64,000 nt of DNA. Origin: Calothrix brevissima NIES-22 (GTDB lineage: Bacteria > Cyanobacteriota > Cyanobacteriia > Cyanobacteriales > Nostocaceae). Both the position numbers and the translations under genes were made by a program. Numbering within the stretch: the stretch's first letter is position 1; every line of letters begins with the position of its first letter. The DNA lies in the NCBI RefSeq assembly GCF_002367995.1, contig NZ_AP018207.1:2118660-2182659 (forward strand), given 5' to 3'. The notes beneath the pieces were generated by a model. That model saw nothing but the letters and a program-made list of their open reading frames with translations. It was not told the origin of the DNA and did no database searches. Of this stretch, positions 52,601 to 62,876 are shown piece by piece.

Positions 52601-55286
52601 AGAAGCTTAATGCAACATTTACGGCTTCTAGTGCCTTACCTTGCGCTCCATAAGCTTGAATTTCGACTTCATAAACTTTAACTTTGTCTAGCAGTACTTT
52701 AGCGTTTATCAAGACTACTTCTACTAATTTTTCCATCTCCGCAAATTCGCCAGCTAAATATGCTGCTTCTGCTGCTGTTTCATATAAAGCTAAAGTCAGT
52801 TCATATTTGCTATCCCAGCTATCGTCAGCTAGTAATTCAATACCAATCTTTAAATACTTAAGTGCAGATGAATAAGCTGTTGAAGCTAAGGCTTTACGTC
52901 CAGCCATTAAATTCATCTCAGCCAAATTATTGCGTTTAGATTGGTGAGTAATAAACTCTAAAGCAATATTGAATTGGTTAACAAGCTCAAAAATCTTTTC
53001 TTCTCGTTCAGATAGAGGAATATTACTTAATAACAAAATGCCAATTTTTAAATGAATTGGCTTTTTCTCTTCAACTGGAATTAAAGAATAGGCGGCTTGC
53101 TGGATTCTGTCATGAACAAATTTATATTTGGGAAATTGAAAGTTAGATGTTTGTAATGGCTGCTTTTCTTGACGTTCAATACTAATTTCTAGAGCTTGTT
53201 CATTCTGAAATAATTTGTAAGCTTCATTCTGAGGTAAAACTAAGCCATCACGTAATGCTGGTAATAAATCTAATGCTGTATCTTGAGCAGATTTCTCATG
53301 GACGATCGCTAAAGTTTTTAAGTCAAATTCATTACCAATACATGATGCTAGCATCAATACTTTTTGAGTCGGTACTGGCAACTTTTCTATTTGCATAGCT
53401 ATGAATTTGACAACATCATCTGTCAGAGATAATGCTTCTATTTCTCTAATATCATATTCCCAAAAGCCAGTATCAAAGTTAATGTTAATTAAATTATCAT
53501 CATACAAACTTTGGAGGAATTGATTAGCAAAAAATGGATTACCTTTAGTTTTAGCAAATACCATTTGTGTTAATGGTGCTGCTGTTTTCTCTTGACAATA
53601 GAGAGTGTCTACAATTAAGTGGTTTAAATCGCTTTGAGTTAAAGGTGCTAAATTAATATTATTAATTGTTGCTCCTATCTTCTCAAGCTCTTGGAGTTTC
53701 AAATACAGGGGGTGAGCCTGTGAAACTTCATTATCTCGATAAGCACCAATCAGTAGTAAACCTCTAGTTATTTCTGCTTGATTTTCAATTTCACCAATCA
53801 TCTGAGAAGATGTATGTTCGCTCATTAAGAGTTGAATAAATTTTAACGAAGTTACATCCGACCATTGCAAGTCATCTAAAAAAATTACTAGAGGATGCTC
53901 TTTGCTGCTAAATACCTGAATGAATCTTTGAAATAATAAATTGAAGCGATTTTGCACCGCGCTACCAGAAAGTTCTGCGACTTCAGGCTGCTTACCTAAA
54001 ATTAGTTCTAGTTCGGGAATCACATCAATAATTAGCTGACTTTGTTCGCCTAAAGCTGACAAAATCTTTGTTTTCCATTGTTGAATTTGGGCGTCAGTTT
54101 CGCTTAATAATTGCCCAATTAAATCGCGAAATGCTTGTACTAATCCAGATAAGGGTATGTCACGCTGAAATTGATCGAATTTACCTTTAATGAAGTAACT
54201 CCGTTGGCGGACAATTGGTTTATGAACTTCGTTAACTACAGCAGTTTTACCAATTCCCGATGAACCTGTAACTAAAACCATTTCGGTTTTACCACTGGCG
54301 ACTCTTTCAAAAGCAGCAAGTAGAGTTTCTACTTCTTGTTGACGACCATAGAGTTTTTCTGGGATAAGGAAGCGATCGCAAAAATCACGCAATCCTAACT
54401 CAAAGCTGGGAATATCGCCTGTATCTTGCCACAGTTGGCGACACTTTTCTAAGTCATGCTTCAGTCCCTGGCTGCTTTGATAGCGGTCTTCGGCATTTTT
54501 CGCCATCAGCTTATCGATAATATCGGATAATATCTGTGGTATATTAGAATTAATTTGGCTGACTTTTGGTGCTTCTTTGGCGATGTGGCAATAAACTAAC
54601 TCCATTGGATCGGTTGTAGTGAAAGGTAACTGTCCGGTGAGGAGTTCAAAAAGAGTAACACCCAAGGAATAAAAATCGGTACGGTAATCAATACCTCTAT
54701 TCATTCTTCCCGTTTGTTCGGGAGAAATATAAGCTAATGTTCCTTCTAAGACGTTGGGATTAGTCAGGAATTGAATTTCTCTAGGTAGGAGAGTCGCAAG
54801 ACTAAAATCAATAATTTTAACTTCACCTGAAATAGGGTGAATTAAAATGTTAGCTGGTTTAATATCCTTATGAATAATGCGATCGCGATGCAGTTCTTCT
54901 AATATAGATGTAATTTCGATGGCGATGGGAAAAAACTCATCAAGGGAAATACAATTAGCTTCTATTCTCTGATGAGAGAATTGCCATTCCTTGAGAGAGA
55001 GTCCACCAAAATCTTCCATAATTAAGGCGTAGCCATTGCGGCAATTTTCTAAGCTTAAAGGCTGGACTATGCCTTTAATATCCAGGTTTTTGATAATGTT
55101 ATATTGATTGCGGAATTGAGCAATTTCACTAAATGTAGGGTATTCATTCCGCATCAGTTTAATAATGACAGATTGTTTATCTTGTTCTCGGATACCCCGA
55201 TAAACAAGGGTTTTAGTACCTGAGTAAATTTTCTCTGTCAGACGATAACCAGTAATAAGATTTATTGTATCGATGGGTACGGACAT
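49695..55286 (-). CDS. Ser/Thr kinase-ATPase-GAF-histidine kinase (HstK type), 1863 residues
   Basis: A single large signalling protein. An N-terminal Ser/Thr kinase domain (about 10-285: VIIK lysine, catalytic loop [10 protein letters not shown] about 138-147, but DFS rather than DFG, then [14 protein letters not shown]). An AAA/NACHT-like ATPase (Walker [13 protein letters not shown] about 339-350; [11 protein letters not shown]). A long helical repeat region (about 700-1350, TPR-like). A GAF domain (about 1378-1540), coiled coil, HisKA with GVAHEINNP (His near 1610), and HATPase ([25 protein letters not shown]). This matches the HstK family of multi-kinases abundant in Nostocales. The ligand is unknown. 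Confidence 0.92.
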   Translation of the reverse strand: MSVPIDTINLITGYRLTEKIYSGTKTLVYRGIREQDKQSVIIKLMRNEYPTFSEIAQFRNQYNIIKNLDIKGIVQPLSLENCRNGYALIMEDFGGLSLKEWQFSHQRIEANCISLDEFFPIAIEITSILEELHRDRIIHKDIKPANILIHPISGEVKIIDFSLATLLPREIQFLTNPNVLEGTLAYISPEQTGRMNRGIDYRTDFYSLGVTLFELLTGQLPFTTTDPMELVYCHIAKEAPKVSQINSNIPQILSDIIDKLMAKNAEDRYQSSQGLKHDLEKCRQLWQDTGDIPSFELGLRDFCDRFLIPEKLYGRQQEVETLLAAFERVASGKTEMVLVTGSSGIGKTAVVNEVHKPIVRQRSYFIKGKFDQFQRDIPLSGLVQAFRDLIGQLLSETDAQIQQWKTKILSALGEQSQLIIDVIPELELILGKQPEVAELSGSAVQNRFNLLFQRFIQVFSSKEHPLVIFLDDLQWSDVTSLKFIQLLMSEHTSSQMIGEIENQAEITRGLLLIGAYRDNEVSQAHPLYLKLQELEKIGATINNINLAPLTQSDLNHLIVDTLYCQEKTAAPLTQMVFAKTKGNPFFANQFLQSLYDDNLININFDTGFWEYDIREIEALSLTDDVVKFIAMQIEKLPVPTQKVLMLASCIGNEFDLKTLAIVHEKSAQDTALDLLPALRDGLVLPQNEAYKLFQNEQALEISIERQEKQPLQTSNFQFPKYKFVHDRIQQAAYSLIPVEEKKPIHLKIGILLLSNIPLSEREEKIFELVNQFNIALEFITHQSKRNNLAEMNLMAGRKALASTAYSSALKYLKIGIELLADDSWDSKYELTLALYETAAEAAYLAGEFAEMEKLVEVVLINAKVLLDKVKVYEVEIQAYGAQGKALEAVNVALSFLKLLAVEFPEQPSQYDIQIAIAETASNLAGRNIEDLINLPQMTDTQALVVMRILSNTTAFAYTAIPALFPLIVLKQINLSINYGNGPLSAFSYVAYGVMLCGVIGDIESGYQFGKLAVTMLNKFPNKAVNLKVLETFNQLIRPWKEHVKDTLQPLMEAYFTNLETGDLEFASYAIYAYSYSAYFIGQELLILEKDVANNGKIIHQIKQDRAFYWNEIYRQTILNLSGKAETPYYLVGEAYDEVKMLPIHIKYNDGIALFFLFTVKLQLCYLLADYPKAIENAKQAEQYLYAGIGMLIIVQFHFYDSLAHLSIYSDVDASQQQEIMERVIANNSKLENWAHYAPMNYLHKFYLVEAEIYRVTGKYIEAMDKYENAISIAHENRYIHEEAIANELAAKLYFDWSKHKIAKIHLIDAYYGYIYWGAKAKVSELEKRYSQFLNPILQEERTSPNFVRKNSLINEIHLSTHSSHQTMIGGKTSISDSLDLLAVIKASQALSGEMETERLIAVLMEVLMENAGASKSAFILNQGDDFSLIINAANGNSSEIYTSTSIISTHIVSIDDVPINVINYVKRTREILVIDDAKIDKFLVDERYLLCQKPKSILCIPVVNQGKLLGILYLENNLATGAFTQERIETIKLLTTQAAISLENSILYNNLNQANKHLEEYNHSLEDKVEARTQELNEKNQNLQQAIQELRRTQTQLIQTEKMSSLGQMVAGVAHEINNPINFIHGNINHVGEYIKELLEFINICQEEYASADFFNEKAAEIDLDFIASDLLKILDSMKTGSTRIRNIVLGLRNFSRLDESDMKPANIHDGLENTLMILQHRLQKKSDRPEIQVIKEYQQLPEVNCYASQLNQVFMNILSNAIDALEESENKKNKNFQPTIRICTELGELNTVRIRIIDNGCGIPELILQKIFDPFFTTKPVGSGTGLGLSISYQVVVDKHKGQLICSSTLGEGTEFLVEIPM

Positions 55287-55891
55287 TGATTTTGAGTTTT
55301 ATATACTTGCTTGTTAGTTATAATTCCCAGGTAAGTCTGACAAATATCATGAAAATTTAAAAAAATCTTGTAAAAAATCCACTTTCGCTGTTCTTTTATA
55401 AGTAGGACAAGCTAGAGTTAGTGAATTCACAAGTATCACTACCCCATAAAATTAATTTATAAATTTAAAATATACTTATTGCAGTTTATCCGTGAGTGCC
55501 GTTATCTAATAAAACAACAAGGGACATTCAATTTTTTAAATCCCCAATCAATTTTTAGTGCGAGCATCTTGCTCGCTTTTGAACACCAGCGAGCAAGATG
55601 CTCGCACTACGGAATTTGGGTAATTTATTTTTTGTAAGTCCCCAACTGCACTGGATTGTTGATATATGACTCAACATTAAAAAGTTGATATTTCCGGCTT
55701 TGACACTGCTTTGAGTAATTTGAATTTTAAATGTTTTCTAAATTACTTAAAATATTTACATTTGAAAATAAATCCATCAGGATGCGATCGCATCTCTAGG
55801 GTAAATCAAGTAAATATACTTAACCCAAACGTAGGAAGTATTTTTACGGGTAATTGTGCGAACCTAGAACTACCTCATCTAGGATAAAGTT
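55287..55891. other. Gene-free region with a perfect inverted repeat
   Basis: About 600 bp between divergent genes. It holds the hairpin at 55556-55609 and HIP1-like bases near 55781. No ORF of note. Promoters for the kinase and the small membrane protein should lie here. Confidence 0.5.
55556..55609. repeat. Perfect 22-bp inverted repeat hairpin
   Basis: TAGTGCGAGCATCTTGCTCG... and its exact complement ...CGAGCAAGATGCTCGCACTA (arms 55556-55577 and 55588-55609) with a 10-nt loop. Each arm is itself partly self-complementary (CGAGCATCTTGCTCG). Dispersed palindromic element. Confidence 0.85.
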
Positions 55892-56263
55892 ATGGCTTCC
55901 CAATCACAAAACAACCTAGAGTCAGCGCACAATTTCCGAGTTGCAGCTACAGCAAAAATCTGGGGAACTACGGTAGGAATCTTTGCATTATGCATTCCTC
56001 TGTCAGCCGTTACAAGAAGCGGAGCGATTTTACCTTTAGCGGCTCTCGGTGGTGCCGCAGTTGGTACAGTGGCTGTATGGCGTGGTGATGACAAAAAATC
56101 TCAACCTAATTATCTGGCGCAACAGCAGATACAACTTTTAGAAGCCAGAATTGCCAATTTAGAAACAATTATTAGCAGTAATGATTTGGATTTGCACCTA
56201 AAAATTCAACAATTAGGAACGAGCGATCGCCATCCAGATTCACTACCAGAACGTCAAAATTAA
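55892..56263 (+). CDS. Small membrane protein with coiled-coil tail
   Basis: A 123-residue hypothetical protein. Two hydrophobic helices (IWGTTVGIFALCIPLSAVTRSGAILPLAALGGAAVGTVAVW, about 23-63) are followed by a basic WRGDDKKSQ stretch and a helix-forming coiled-coil tail QQIQLLEARIANLETIISSN (about 78-97). The tail could bind a partner in the cytoplasm. No family recognised. AT-rich upstream with no strong Shine-Dalgarno sequence before the ATG at 55892. Confidence 0.65.
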   Translation: MASQSQNNLESAHNFRVAATAKIWGTTVGIFALCIPLSAVTRSGAILPLAALGGAAVGTVAVWRGDDKKSQPNYLAQQQIQLLEARIANLETIISSNDLDLHLKIQQLGTSDRHPDSLPERQN

Positions 56264-56666
56264 AATCAACTGATATTTATCGTTGATGTTGATCTGATTA
56301 CTGAGGCTTTAGAGTTAGCATAATCAGACTATTTTGATATAGCTATCTATAGTTTAGCATTTCTACTGCCATTACTGTCAGCCTTTAATCAAACTATTCA
56401 TTGCTGTCAGAACTGTTTCCATCGAAACAATATATTATTCTCTATATTAGTTAGAATGATTTGACATCAATTAACTCTCTATACCTCAGCCATATCAGTT
56501 ATTGTGTGTTTGAGGGCTATCTAGGTGTATCTTTACCGCGAACATCTGCTTTTGCTTGTGTTCTCTGAGACTGTTAGAATTACGGAATTTTCATCCACAA
56601 AGATGATTAACTTGAGTAATTGTATTCGTATAGATTACCTTAAGTATGCAATAGTGTGCGGCTCTA
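56264..56666. other. AT-rich intergenic region
   Basis: About 400 bp between two plus-strand genes. No repeat array, hairpin or ORF that I can support. Presumably holds the promoter of the WD40 gene. Confidence 0.45.
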
Positions 56667-58460
56667 ATGCAGATGGATTGGATTAGCTTACTCAAAGCTC
56701 AACAAGCTGACTTTCTCCAACGAGTCAAAAAACTTAAAACTTATGACTTGTCTGTACTCAAAAGTCAAATGAAAGGTTGTCATAGTGAAATTATGACTTT
56801 TTGGGGTGAGCCATTGGCTCAATTAATCGAATTATCGCGCCAACAAGCGGAAATTTTCGCCAAAAATCCACCACCAACACCACCAGAATATCCTGAACCT
56901 CCTGATTGGACGATTCCTTTTCCCCAATACTTTCAACAGCAAGCTCAAGATTATCTTTTGCGCGAACAAATTGTTGATCGCGCGATCGCCGAACGTTTGG
57001 GTAAGATAGTGAAAAAGGTATCTCATGATACCATCAACAACATGGTTTTAGATGATGAGGGCAATTTACGCGGTGATAGTAAATTTGCTTATGTACTCTC
57101 AGCTAACAAAAAACTCAGTATTCAAGTTTACGCTGCTGATGGCGAAAGTTTTAATAGTCTGAAAAAGAATAAAATTAATTGGACAGTTACCCAAGAGGAT
57201 TTAAAAAAGCACCAAGTCTTAATTTTTTTGGCTTTATTCTATCCTAATTCTAGTAAAATTGGCTACGAAAAAAAAGTTATAATTGCTGGCTTTTTACCTA
57301 CTGCCCAACTAGAATTTACTGAACAAAAAACTACCATTAATCCCAGTAATTTATTGTATGCGGGGGGATTGAATTGGTATTTAGAATCACTAGTGAAGAA
57401 GCAAGATCTAGCTATAATAGTGAATGAGGTAAGAATAGCCGAAAAAGTTGAGACTGTCGCCGCAGAACATCCCCTGAAAAAAATCATTGGTGACTGGGAA
57501 TATTGGCAGACTTTAAAAGGACATACTAGAGGCATTAATTGTCTCGCCTATTCTGCGAGAATCCCACAACAGAATGTTTCGGTATGTAGTCTCAGCAAAA
57601 CACCGCCGATATTAGCTAGCGGGAGTCGAGGTGAAACTAAGTTATGGGATTTATCTAGAGGAGAATTAATCGAAACATTATCAGAGTCGCCTTGGGTTGT
57701 CTCTGGATTAGTTGATGAAGTTAATTCCCTGGCTTTTAGTGCTGATGGACAAACTTTAGCCAGCGTCGGCGCAGATTCCACAATTAAAATTTGGCATGTC
57801 GGCGCATTAGATTTAATTGATATCTTGCACAAACATAACGGGGTAGTGAGGTGCGTAGCTTTTACCCCTGATGGCAGAATGTTAGCTACTGGTGGAGACG
57901 ATCGCAAAATTTTGTTTTGGGATTTGATGCAGCGTCAAGTGGCGATCGCACTTTCTCTTGATGATACCGCAGCCCATTCTCTCGCATTAAGTCAAGATGG
58001 TCAAACTCTCGTTACCGGTAGTTATCGCAAAATTAAAGTCTGGTGTACTTCTCACCTCGAAGGTGTCAAAGATTTTCAAGATGTGCAACCCCTTTACACC
58101 CTCATGGGACATTCTCACATTGTTCGCTCTTTAGCGATTTCTGGGGATGGTAAAATCTTAGTTAGTGGTAGTCGCGATCAAACAATCAAAATTTGGCATT
58201 TAGCAACTGGGGAATTAATTCATACCCTCAAAGGACATCAAGATGAAGTCTGTACAATTAGCCTCAGTCCCGATGAGCAAATTATCGCTAGTGGTAGCGC
58301 TGATAAAACTATCAAATTGTGGCATTTAGCAACTGGGGAATTACTCGCTACTTTGATCGGACATACGGATACTGTCACAGCAGTCGCCTTTACCGCTTCC
58401 GGCGAGATGTTGGTTAGCGGAAGTCTGGATAAAACCATTAAAATTTGGCAACGCAGTTAG
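56667..58460 (+). CDS. WD40-repeat protein
   Basis: A 597-residue protein. The N-terminal 270 residues are helical and charged with no recognised domain, including a proline-rich PPPTPPEYPEPPDWTIPFPQ (about 72-92). The C-terminal part holds seven WD40 repeats (about 285-597), each ending IKIWH/IKLWH/KLWDL-type, enough for one seven-bladed propeller used for protein binding. The first repeat has a long insert (about 305-325). Such proteins are frequent in Nostocales and act as scaffolds. No enzyme domain. No partner evident from position. Confidence 0.9.
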   Translation: MQMDWISLLKAQQADFLQRVKKLKTYDLSVLKSQMKGCHSEIMTFWGEPLAQLIELSRQQAEIFAKNPPPTPPEYPEPPDWTIPFPQYFQQQAQDYLLREQIVDRAIAERLGKIVKKVSHDTINNMVLDDEGNLRGDSKFAYVLSANKKLSIQVYAADGESFNSLKKNKINWTVTQEDLKKHQVLIFLALFYPNSSKIGYEKKVIIAGFLPTAQLEFTEQKTTINPSNLLYAGGLNWYLESLVKKQDLAIIVNEVRIAEKVETVAAEHPLKKIIGDWEYWQTLKGHTRGINCLAYSARIPQQNVSVCSLSKTPPILASGSRGETKLWDLSRGELIETLSESPWVVSGLVDEVNSLAFSADGQTLASVGADSTIKIWHVGALDLIDILHKHNGVVRCVAFTPDGRMLATGGDDRKILFWDLMQRQVAIALSLDDTAAHSLALSQDGQTLVTGSYRKIKVWCTSHLEGVKDFQDVQPLYTLMGHSHIVRSLAISGDGKILVSGSRDQTIKIWHLATGELIHTLKGHQDEVCTISLSPDEQIIASGSADKTIKLWHLATGELLATLIGHTDTVTAVAFTASGEMLVSGSLDKTIKIWQRS

Positions 58461-58896
58461 ACAAGACTGGTAAGTAGTCGTGCAAAATAAATTATACATT
58501 TAGACAAGGGAATTCCTTTTCCTTATCCCGAACTCAGGTTAGAGAAAATAGATTTTTATTTATGCAAGAAGTCTAACGATTGTTTGTCCCCCTTGTCCTC
58601 CTTGTCCCCCTTGTCTCCCTTCCCTTCCCTTGTCTACCGTCCGTCATCAGGAAAGTACGGATATTGCACTCTTGCGGTGAGCGAGAACCTCACTTGATTT
58701 TCTCGGATGTTTGTTAATTTAAAATCAGATGCTATAGAGCTTGAGATTATACCTGGAAACTCACAGAATCTCATATCTTAGAAAAAGCGCAAAGTCTGAG
58801 CGCCGGCTTTTGGCTATCAGACGGCAGTTCCTTTACACCGGACTGCCTTAACTTTGTAAGAATAACATAACAGAAATTTCTAGAGGAGGCTGGTAG
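58461..58896. other. Intergenic region with an STRR
   Basis: About 435 bp. A CCCCCTTGT-type STRR at 58583-58635, then sequence presumed to hold the dnaJ promoter and leader. I see no CIRCE-type heat-shock operator (TTAGCACTC-N9-GAGTGCTAA). Confidence 0.55.
58583..58635. repeat. STRR array (CCCCCTTGT units)
   Basis: Four to five 9-nt units. Confidence 0.85.
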
Positions 58897-59877
58897 ATGG
58901 CTACAACCGACTTTAAAGACTATTACACAATTTTGGGAATTAGTAAGACTGCTAGTCCAGAGGAAATTAAACAAGCTTTTCGTCGGTTAGCCCGTAAATA
59001 TCATCCTGATGTTAACCCAGGCAATAAACAGGCGGAAGCTAGTTTTAAAGAAGTTAACGAAGCTTATGAGGTATTGTCTGACCCAGATAAGCGCAAAAAG
59101 TATGACCAATTTGGTCAATACTGGAAACAAGCAGGTGAAGGCTTCCCTGGTGGTGCTGGGGTTGATATGGGCGGCTTTGACTTCAGCCAATATGGTAGTT
59201 TTAATGACTTCCTAAATGAGTTATTTGGTGGTGCTGGGCCTCGCAGTAGCCGAAGCTATTCTTATAAAAGTTCCACAGGTAGACCTGGGGGTTTTGGCGG
59301 TCTTAATGATTTTGGTTTCCAAGATGTAGGTGCTGGTGGTTCACAAGATAGTGAAGCAACTATATCTCTAACTTTTAGTGAAGCGTTTGCTGGCGTACAA
59401 AAGCGCTTTAGTTTAGGTAGCGAAACCATAGATGTGCGTATCCCGGCTGGTGCTAAATCGGGTACTCGTCTGCGCGTGCGGGGAAAAGGTCAAATTAATC
59501 CGATGACGCAGCAACGGGGTGATTTGTACTTAAAGGTAGAATTACAACCCCATTCTTTCTTTCAAATTGAAGGTGATAATTTGGTTTGCGAACTCCCAAT
59601 TACACCAGATGAAGCTACTTTAGGCGCTTCCATTGATGTACCGACACCTGATGGTTCTGTAAACGTTAAGCTACCTGCGGGTGTACGTTCTGGTCAATCC
59701 CTGCGTTTGCGTGGTAAAGGCTGGCCGATAGCTAAGGGCGGACGAGGCGATCAGTTGGTGAAGGTGGCAATTGTACCACCCAAAGAACTTAGCCAACAAG
59801 AGCGGGAATATTATGAAAAAATTCGGTCTATACGTACTTATAATCCCCGCAGTCACTTGCAACAGGTCAAGTTATAG
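58897..59877 (+). CDS. DnaJ-type co-chaperone (CbpA-like)
   Basis: A 326-residue type II (class B) J-domain protein, partner of Hsp70/DnaK. J domain at about 7-72 with the HPD motif in RKYHPDVNPG (His37) and the YDQFG end. A G/F-rich region (about 80-150: GGAGVDMGGFDFSQYGSFN, SGGFGGLNDF-like) follows. Two beta-barrel C-terminal domains (about 155-300) with no CxxCxGxG zinc repeats. The carboxy end is basic. GAGGAGG seven bases before the ATG. A terminator follows. Confidence 0.92.
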   Translation: MATTDFKDYYTILGISKTASPEEIKQAFRRLARKYHPDVNPGNKQAEASFKEVNEAYEVLSDPDKRKKYDQFGQYWKQAGEGFPGGAGVDMGGFDFSQYGSFNDFLNELFGGAGPRSSRSYSYKSSTGRPGGFGGLNDFGFQDVGAGGSQDSEATISLTFSEAFAGVQKRFSLGSETIDVRIPAGAKSGTRLRVRGKGQINPMTQQRGDLYLKVELQPHSFFQIEGDNLVCELPITPDEATLGASIDVPTPDGSVNVKLPAGVRSGQSLRLRGKGWPIAKGGRGDQLVKVAIVPPKELSQQEREYYEKIRSIRTYNPRSHLQQVKL

Positions 59878-59886
59878 GAAATGTTT

Positions 59887-59917
59887 CGCGCCTCAGAATT
59901 ATAGAATCTGAGGCGCG
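59887..59917. terminator. Bidirectional terminator between dnaJ-type gene and GST gene
   Basis: CGCGCCTCAGAATT / AATCTGAGGCGCG stem (59887-59900 with 59905-59917, one mismatch-bulge), followed by GCCATTTTTAG on the plus side. The convergent genes end at 59877 and 59942. Confidence 0.75.
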
Positions 59918-59941
59918 AAGCCATTTTTAGGGTTTATTGGT

Positions 59942-60598
59942 TTAATTGGCTTGTTTTTTCGCCATTAAAGTTTTTATCCGAGACTTAAACGCTGCAATTG
60001 TCTCTGGAGTGGGTTGAGTAGTTTGCCAAGATGGGCGTTGCATGATGCGATCGCTCCAATTTTGCAATTTAGAATTAAAACTAACCCCCATTTGCGGTAA
60101 AAAAAGAATGCTACTACCTGCAACAATATCAGCTAGAGTTAATTGTTCGCTACCAAAGTAAGAGCGATCGCCTAGCAGTTGCTCAAAAAAATTCAGTACG
60201 ATAGTTGCTTTCTGTTTAGCTTCCTCAATTTTCTCAGGCTCGGAGTCTAAGCCAATCATTTGCCGCAACAGGGGATTGATAGCTGGTAAAAGTTCATTTA
60301 CGGTTACCATTTCCACCATGCGCACAATTGCTAAAGCTTTCTCTTCTTTGGGTAATAAACTAGGGTGAGGATACTTAGCTTCTAGATAATCGAGAATTGC
60401 TAAAGATTCCACTACCCGAAAGTCATCATCAATTAATACGGGAATATGATGAAAGGGATTTAGCGCCACAAACTCTGGCTGAAACTGATCGCCATTCAGC
60501 TGCATTTCGATTAATTCAAAATCCAGTCCCTTTTCTAGTAAAGCAATCCAAGGACGACGGGAGTTAAATGAAATCGGTTGGTGGTAAAGTTTGAGCAT
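59942..60598 (-). CDS. Glutathione S-transferase family protein
   Basis: A 218-residue GST. The thioredoxin-fold N-terminal domain has LKLYHQPISFNSRRPWIALLEKGL and NPFHHIPVLIDDDFRVVESLAILDYLEAKYP (the cis-Pro VPVL-type loop and ES glutathione contact). The C-terminal helical domain ends at about 218. The TTG at 60604 is an alternative; I chose the ATG at 60598, preceded by GAGGGA. It is the downstream one of two tandem GSTs, similar at the N-terminus. Likely detoxification or stress role; substrate unknown. Confidence 0.9.
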   Translation of the reverse strand: MLKLYHQPISFNSRRPWIALLEKGLDFELIEMQLNGDQFQPEFVALNPFHHIPVLIDDDFRVVESLAILDYLEAKYPHPSLLPKEEKALAIVRMVEMVTVNELLPAINPLLRQMIGLDSEPEKIEEAKQKATIVLNFFEQLLGDRSYFGSEQLTLADIVAGSSILFLPQMGVSFNSKLQNWSDRIMQRPSWQTTQPTPETIAAFKSRIKTLMAKKQAN

Positions 60599-60638
60599 CA
60601 GCAAATCCCTCAGCTATCATCAGTATTAGCTTAATGCT

Positions 60639-61295
60639 TCAGCCTGGTTTTTGCTGTGGCATTCTGGTTGCCATTCGTGCTTTGAGCGCTTCTAGAGATG
60701 CCTCAGTGGCTTGCCAACTCGGACGCGCCAGCAAGCTGTCTCGCCAAGCACTGAGTTTAGGAAATTCGCTTAAGGATACATCTGCTTTTGCCAACCAGGG
60801 TATAACAGTACCAGCCACAGGTTCAGCTAGAGTAATATTTTCACTACCAAAGTAAGGGCGATCGTCCAATACATCGTCGAAGAATTTCAGCACTATTGAC
60901 ACTTTCTGCTTTGCTTGAGCAATTTTTTCTGGATCTCCCCCAGGAAAACCTAGCATCAGGGGAAACAATGGCCCAATACTCGGTAACAACTCATTAATTG
61001 TGACCATTTGCACCATCCGCGCGATCGCTAAATCCTTGGCATCTTTCGGTAGCATCGCTGGTGCGGGATATTTAGCTTCCAAATAATCCAGAATTGCTAT
61101 TGATTCTACTATGTGAAATCCTTCATCTTCTAACACTGGAACATGATGAAACGGATTCATTGCCAAAAATTCAGGTTTAAGCTGTTCTCCATCTAAATTG
61201 ACCTCTACTAGCTCAAACTCCAGTCCTTTTTCTAACAGCGTAATCCAGACACGGCGGGAGTTAGGAGACATGGGGGCATGATAAAGCTTCAACAT
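60639..61295 (-). CDS. Glutathione S-transferase family protein (paralog)
   Basis: A 218-residue GST, close paralog of the next gene downstream. It shares MLKLYHAPMSPNSRRVWITLLEKGLEFELVEVNLDGEQ-type N-terminus and the MNPFHHVPVLEDEGFHIVESIAILDYLEAKYP block, but has a GFPGGDPEKIAQAKQKVSIVL segment. Starts at ATG 61295 with GAGG seven bases upstream. Both lie near peroxiredoxin-type genes, so a thiol-based stress cluster is plausible. Confidence 0.9.
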   Translation of the reverse strand: MLKLYHAPMSPNSRRVWITLLEKGLEFELVEVNLDGEQLKPEFLAMNPFHHVPVLEDEGFHIVESIAILDYLEAKYPAPAMLPKDAKDLAIARMVQMVTINELLPSIGPLFPLMLGFPGGDPEKIAQAKQKVSIVLKFFDDVLDDRPYFGSENITLAEPVAGTVIPWLAKADVSLSEFPKLSAWRDSLLARPSWQATEASLEALKARMATRMPQQKPG

Positions 61296-61434
61296 AAGTC
61301 AAACCTCAATACCTTATAAATATGTAAAGCCACGTCAATTTTATACTTTATAAGGTATTGGGCAAAATTTAACTTATGCATGAAAAATTTGCTAATTTAT
61401 CTTGTGAGTCTTGCCTAGTAAATCTTATACTTAC

Positions 61435-61980
61435 TCAACTACATGCATCAAATTGTGCTAATAATGTCTCCACACTAGCATTATGATCCAGAAAAGAAAA
61501 TAAATGATAATAGCGGAGCTTGCCAGATTTATCTAATACAAATTGTGCAGGTAAAGGTGCGCCTAAAGCTTGTCCTACGCGATATCTGCGAAAGACACCA
61601 CAAGCAGGATCGCTGAGTAAAGGCATTTTTAAACCTAAGTCTCTGACTACTATTTCGCTTTGTCTTTCATCAGTACTAGTAATCAGCAAAATCTCGACAT
61701 CACGCTCTTGAAATTGCTCGTAGTTTTCATTCAAAGATTTGATGTGCGGATAACAAAATGGGCAATATTGCTTTTCTGTAAATATCCTGGTGAAAGCCAA
61801 TAATACTGGTCGCTTGCCGCGAAACGCAGACAATTTTACCAAACTATTATTTGTAATATCTGGTAATTGAAAATCTGGCGTTCCCACTTCCAGTCTTAAC
61901 TCATTTATCGGGGGAATTGGCAGAAAATTCCGAAAGAAACGCTCATTTATTAAGCCGCTAAAATCAGTTGAAGTTAGCAT
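61435..61980 (-). CDS. Peroxiredoxin/thioredoxin-like protein with CPFC motif
   Basis: A 181-residue AhpC/TSA-family-like protein. GTPDFQLPDITNNSLVKLSAFRGKRPVLLAF (about 30-60), then KQYCPFCYPHIKSL (Cys pair about 72-75) in place of the peroxidatic site TxxC, so it resembles redoxin or thiol-disulfide oxidoreductases more than a 2-Cys Prx. Start at ATG 61980 with AAGGA upstream; the 36-bp longer reading (62016) is less likely. Lies between the GST pair and a true 2-Cys peroxiredoxin on the same strand. Confidence 0.85.
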   Translation of the reverse strand: MLTSTDFSGLINERFFRNFLPIPPINELRLEVGTPDFQLPDITNNSLVKLSAFRGKRPVLLAFTRIFTEKQYCPFCYPHIKSLNENYEQFQERDVEILLITSTDERQSEIVVRDLGLKMPLLSDPACGVFRRYRVGQALGAPLPAQFVLDKSGKLRYYHLFSFLDHNASVETLLAQFDACS

Positions 61981-62021
61981 ATTTATTATCCTTGATAATT
62001 GAAAATCAAGAGTCAATTATC

Positions 62022-62126
62022 TGTTGACTGTTGACTGTTGACTGTTGACTGTTGACTGTTGACTGTTGACTGTTGACTGTTGACAAATGACAAATGACAA
62101 ATGACAAATGACAAATGACAAATGAC
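62022..62126. repeat. STRR array (GTTGACT then ACAAATG heptamers)
   Basis: About eight GTTGACT heptamers followed by about six ACAAATG heptamers, upstream of the peroxiredoxin-like gene. Confidence 0.92.
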
Positions 62127-62129
62127 CAA

Positions 62130-62198
62130 TGAAAAAACCACAGATATGCACTGAAGTTAACACTGATTCATCTGTATCTGTGTTCATCGGTGATTATC
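62130..62198. repeat. Inverted-repeat element (ACCACAGATA ends)
   Basis: ACCACAGATA (62130-62139) and TATCTGTGGT (62189-62198) are exact inverted ends around a 49-bp stretch with further short inverted pairs (ATCTGTATCTGTG). Confidence 0.65.
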
Positions 62199-62264
62199 TG
62201 TGGTTATAAATGATACTGCTCTTCAATCCAGTATACTGCGTTGCCAATTTATGGCAAGAGCAAT

Positions 62265-62876
62265 CTAGACTGCGGAGAAGTAAACTTTAGACTTGACGGG
62301 GTCGGGATTCATGGTTTTATCCCCTGGTTGCCAACCGGCGGGACAAACTTCGTCAGGGTGAGACTGAACGTACTGAATTGCTTGTAATGTCCGCAGGGTT
62401 TCATCAACGCTACGACCAAAAGCGAGGTTGTTAATAGTTGCGTGCTGGATTACACCATCTTTATCGATGATGAACAGACCGCGTAAAGCAATACCTGCTG
62501 CTGGATCGAGAACGTTGTAAGCTGCGCTGATTTCTTTCTTAATGTCGGAAACTAAGGGATAATTCAAGTCGCCAACACCACCAGATTTGCGGTCAGTTTG
62601 AATCCAAGCTAGGTGAGAAAACTCACTATCTACGGAAACACCAAGAATCTCGGTGTTAATTTTCTTGAATTCTTCGTAGCGATCGCTAAATGCTGTGATC
62701 TCAGTGGGACAAACAAAGGTAAAGTCTAGTGGATAAAAGAATAGAACAACATACTTACCGCGATAGTCGGAAAGTTTGATGCTCTTAAATTCTTGATCCA
62801 CCACAGCTGTTGCTGTAAATTCTGGAGCCTGTTGACCAACGCGGAGGCTTCCTTCTGTTCCGTAAGTGAGGGACAT
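62265..62876 (-). CDS. 2-Cys peroxiredoxin
   Basis: A 203-residue thiol peroxidase that reduces hydrogen and organic peroxides. Peroxidatic Cys in [14 protein letters not shown] (about 45-58) and resolving Cys in [13 protein letters not shown] (about 176-188). The catalytic Arg lies in [18 protein letters not shown] precedes the ATG at 62876. This typical 2-Cys type is the main cyanobacterial peroxiredoxin and works with thioredoxin. It reads in the same direction as the two GST and the CPFC protein genes. Confidence 0.95.
   Translation of the reverse strand: MSLTYGTEGSLRVGQQAPEFTATAVVDQEFKSIKLSDYRGKYVVLFFYPLDFTFVCPTEITAFSDRYEEFKKINTEILGVSVDSEFSHLAWIQTDRKSGGVGDLNYPLVSDIKKEISAAYNVLDPAAGIALRGLFIIDKDGVIQHATINNLAFGRSVDETLRTLQAIQYVQSHPDEVCPAGWQPGDKTMNPDPVKSKVYFSAV

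Noticed and set aside
5388-62126. STRR arrays considered as CRISPR arrays
   Set aside because: Units are 7-9 nt in direct tandem with no unique spacers and no cas genes nearby; they are STRRs.
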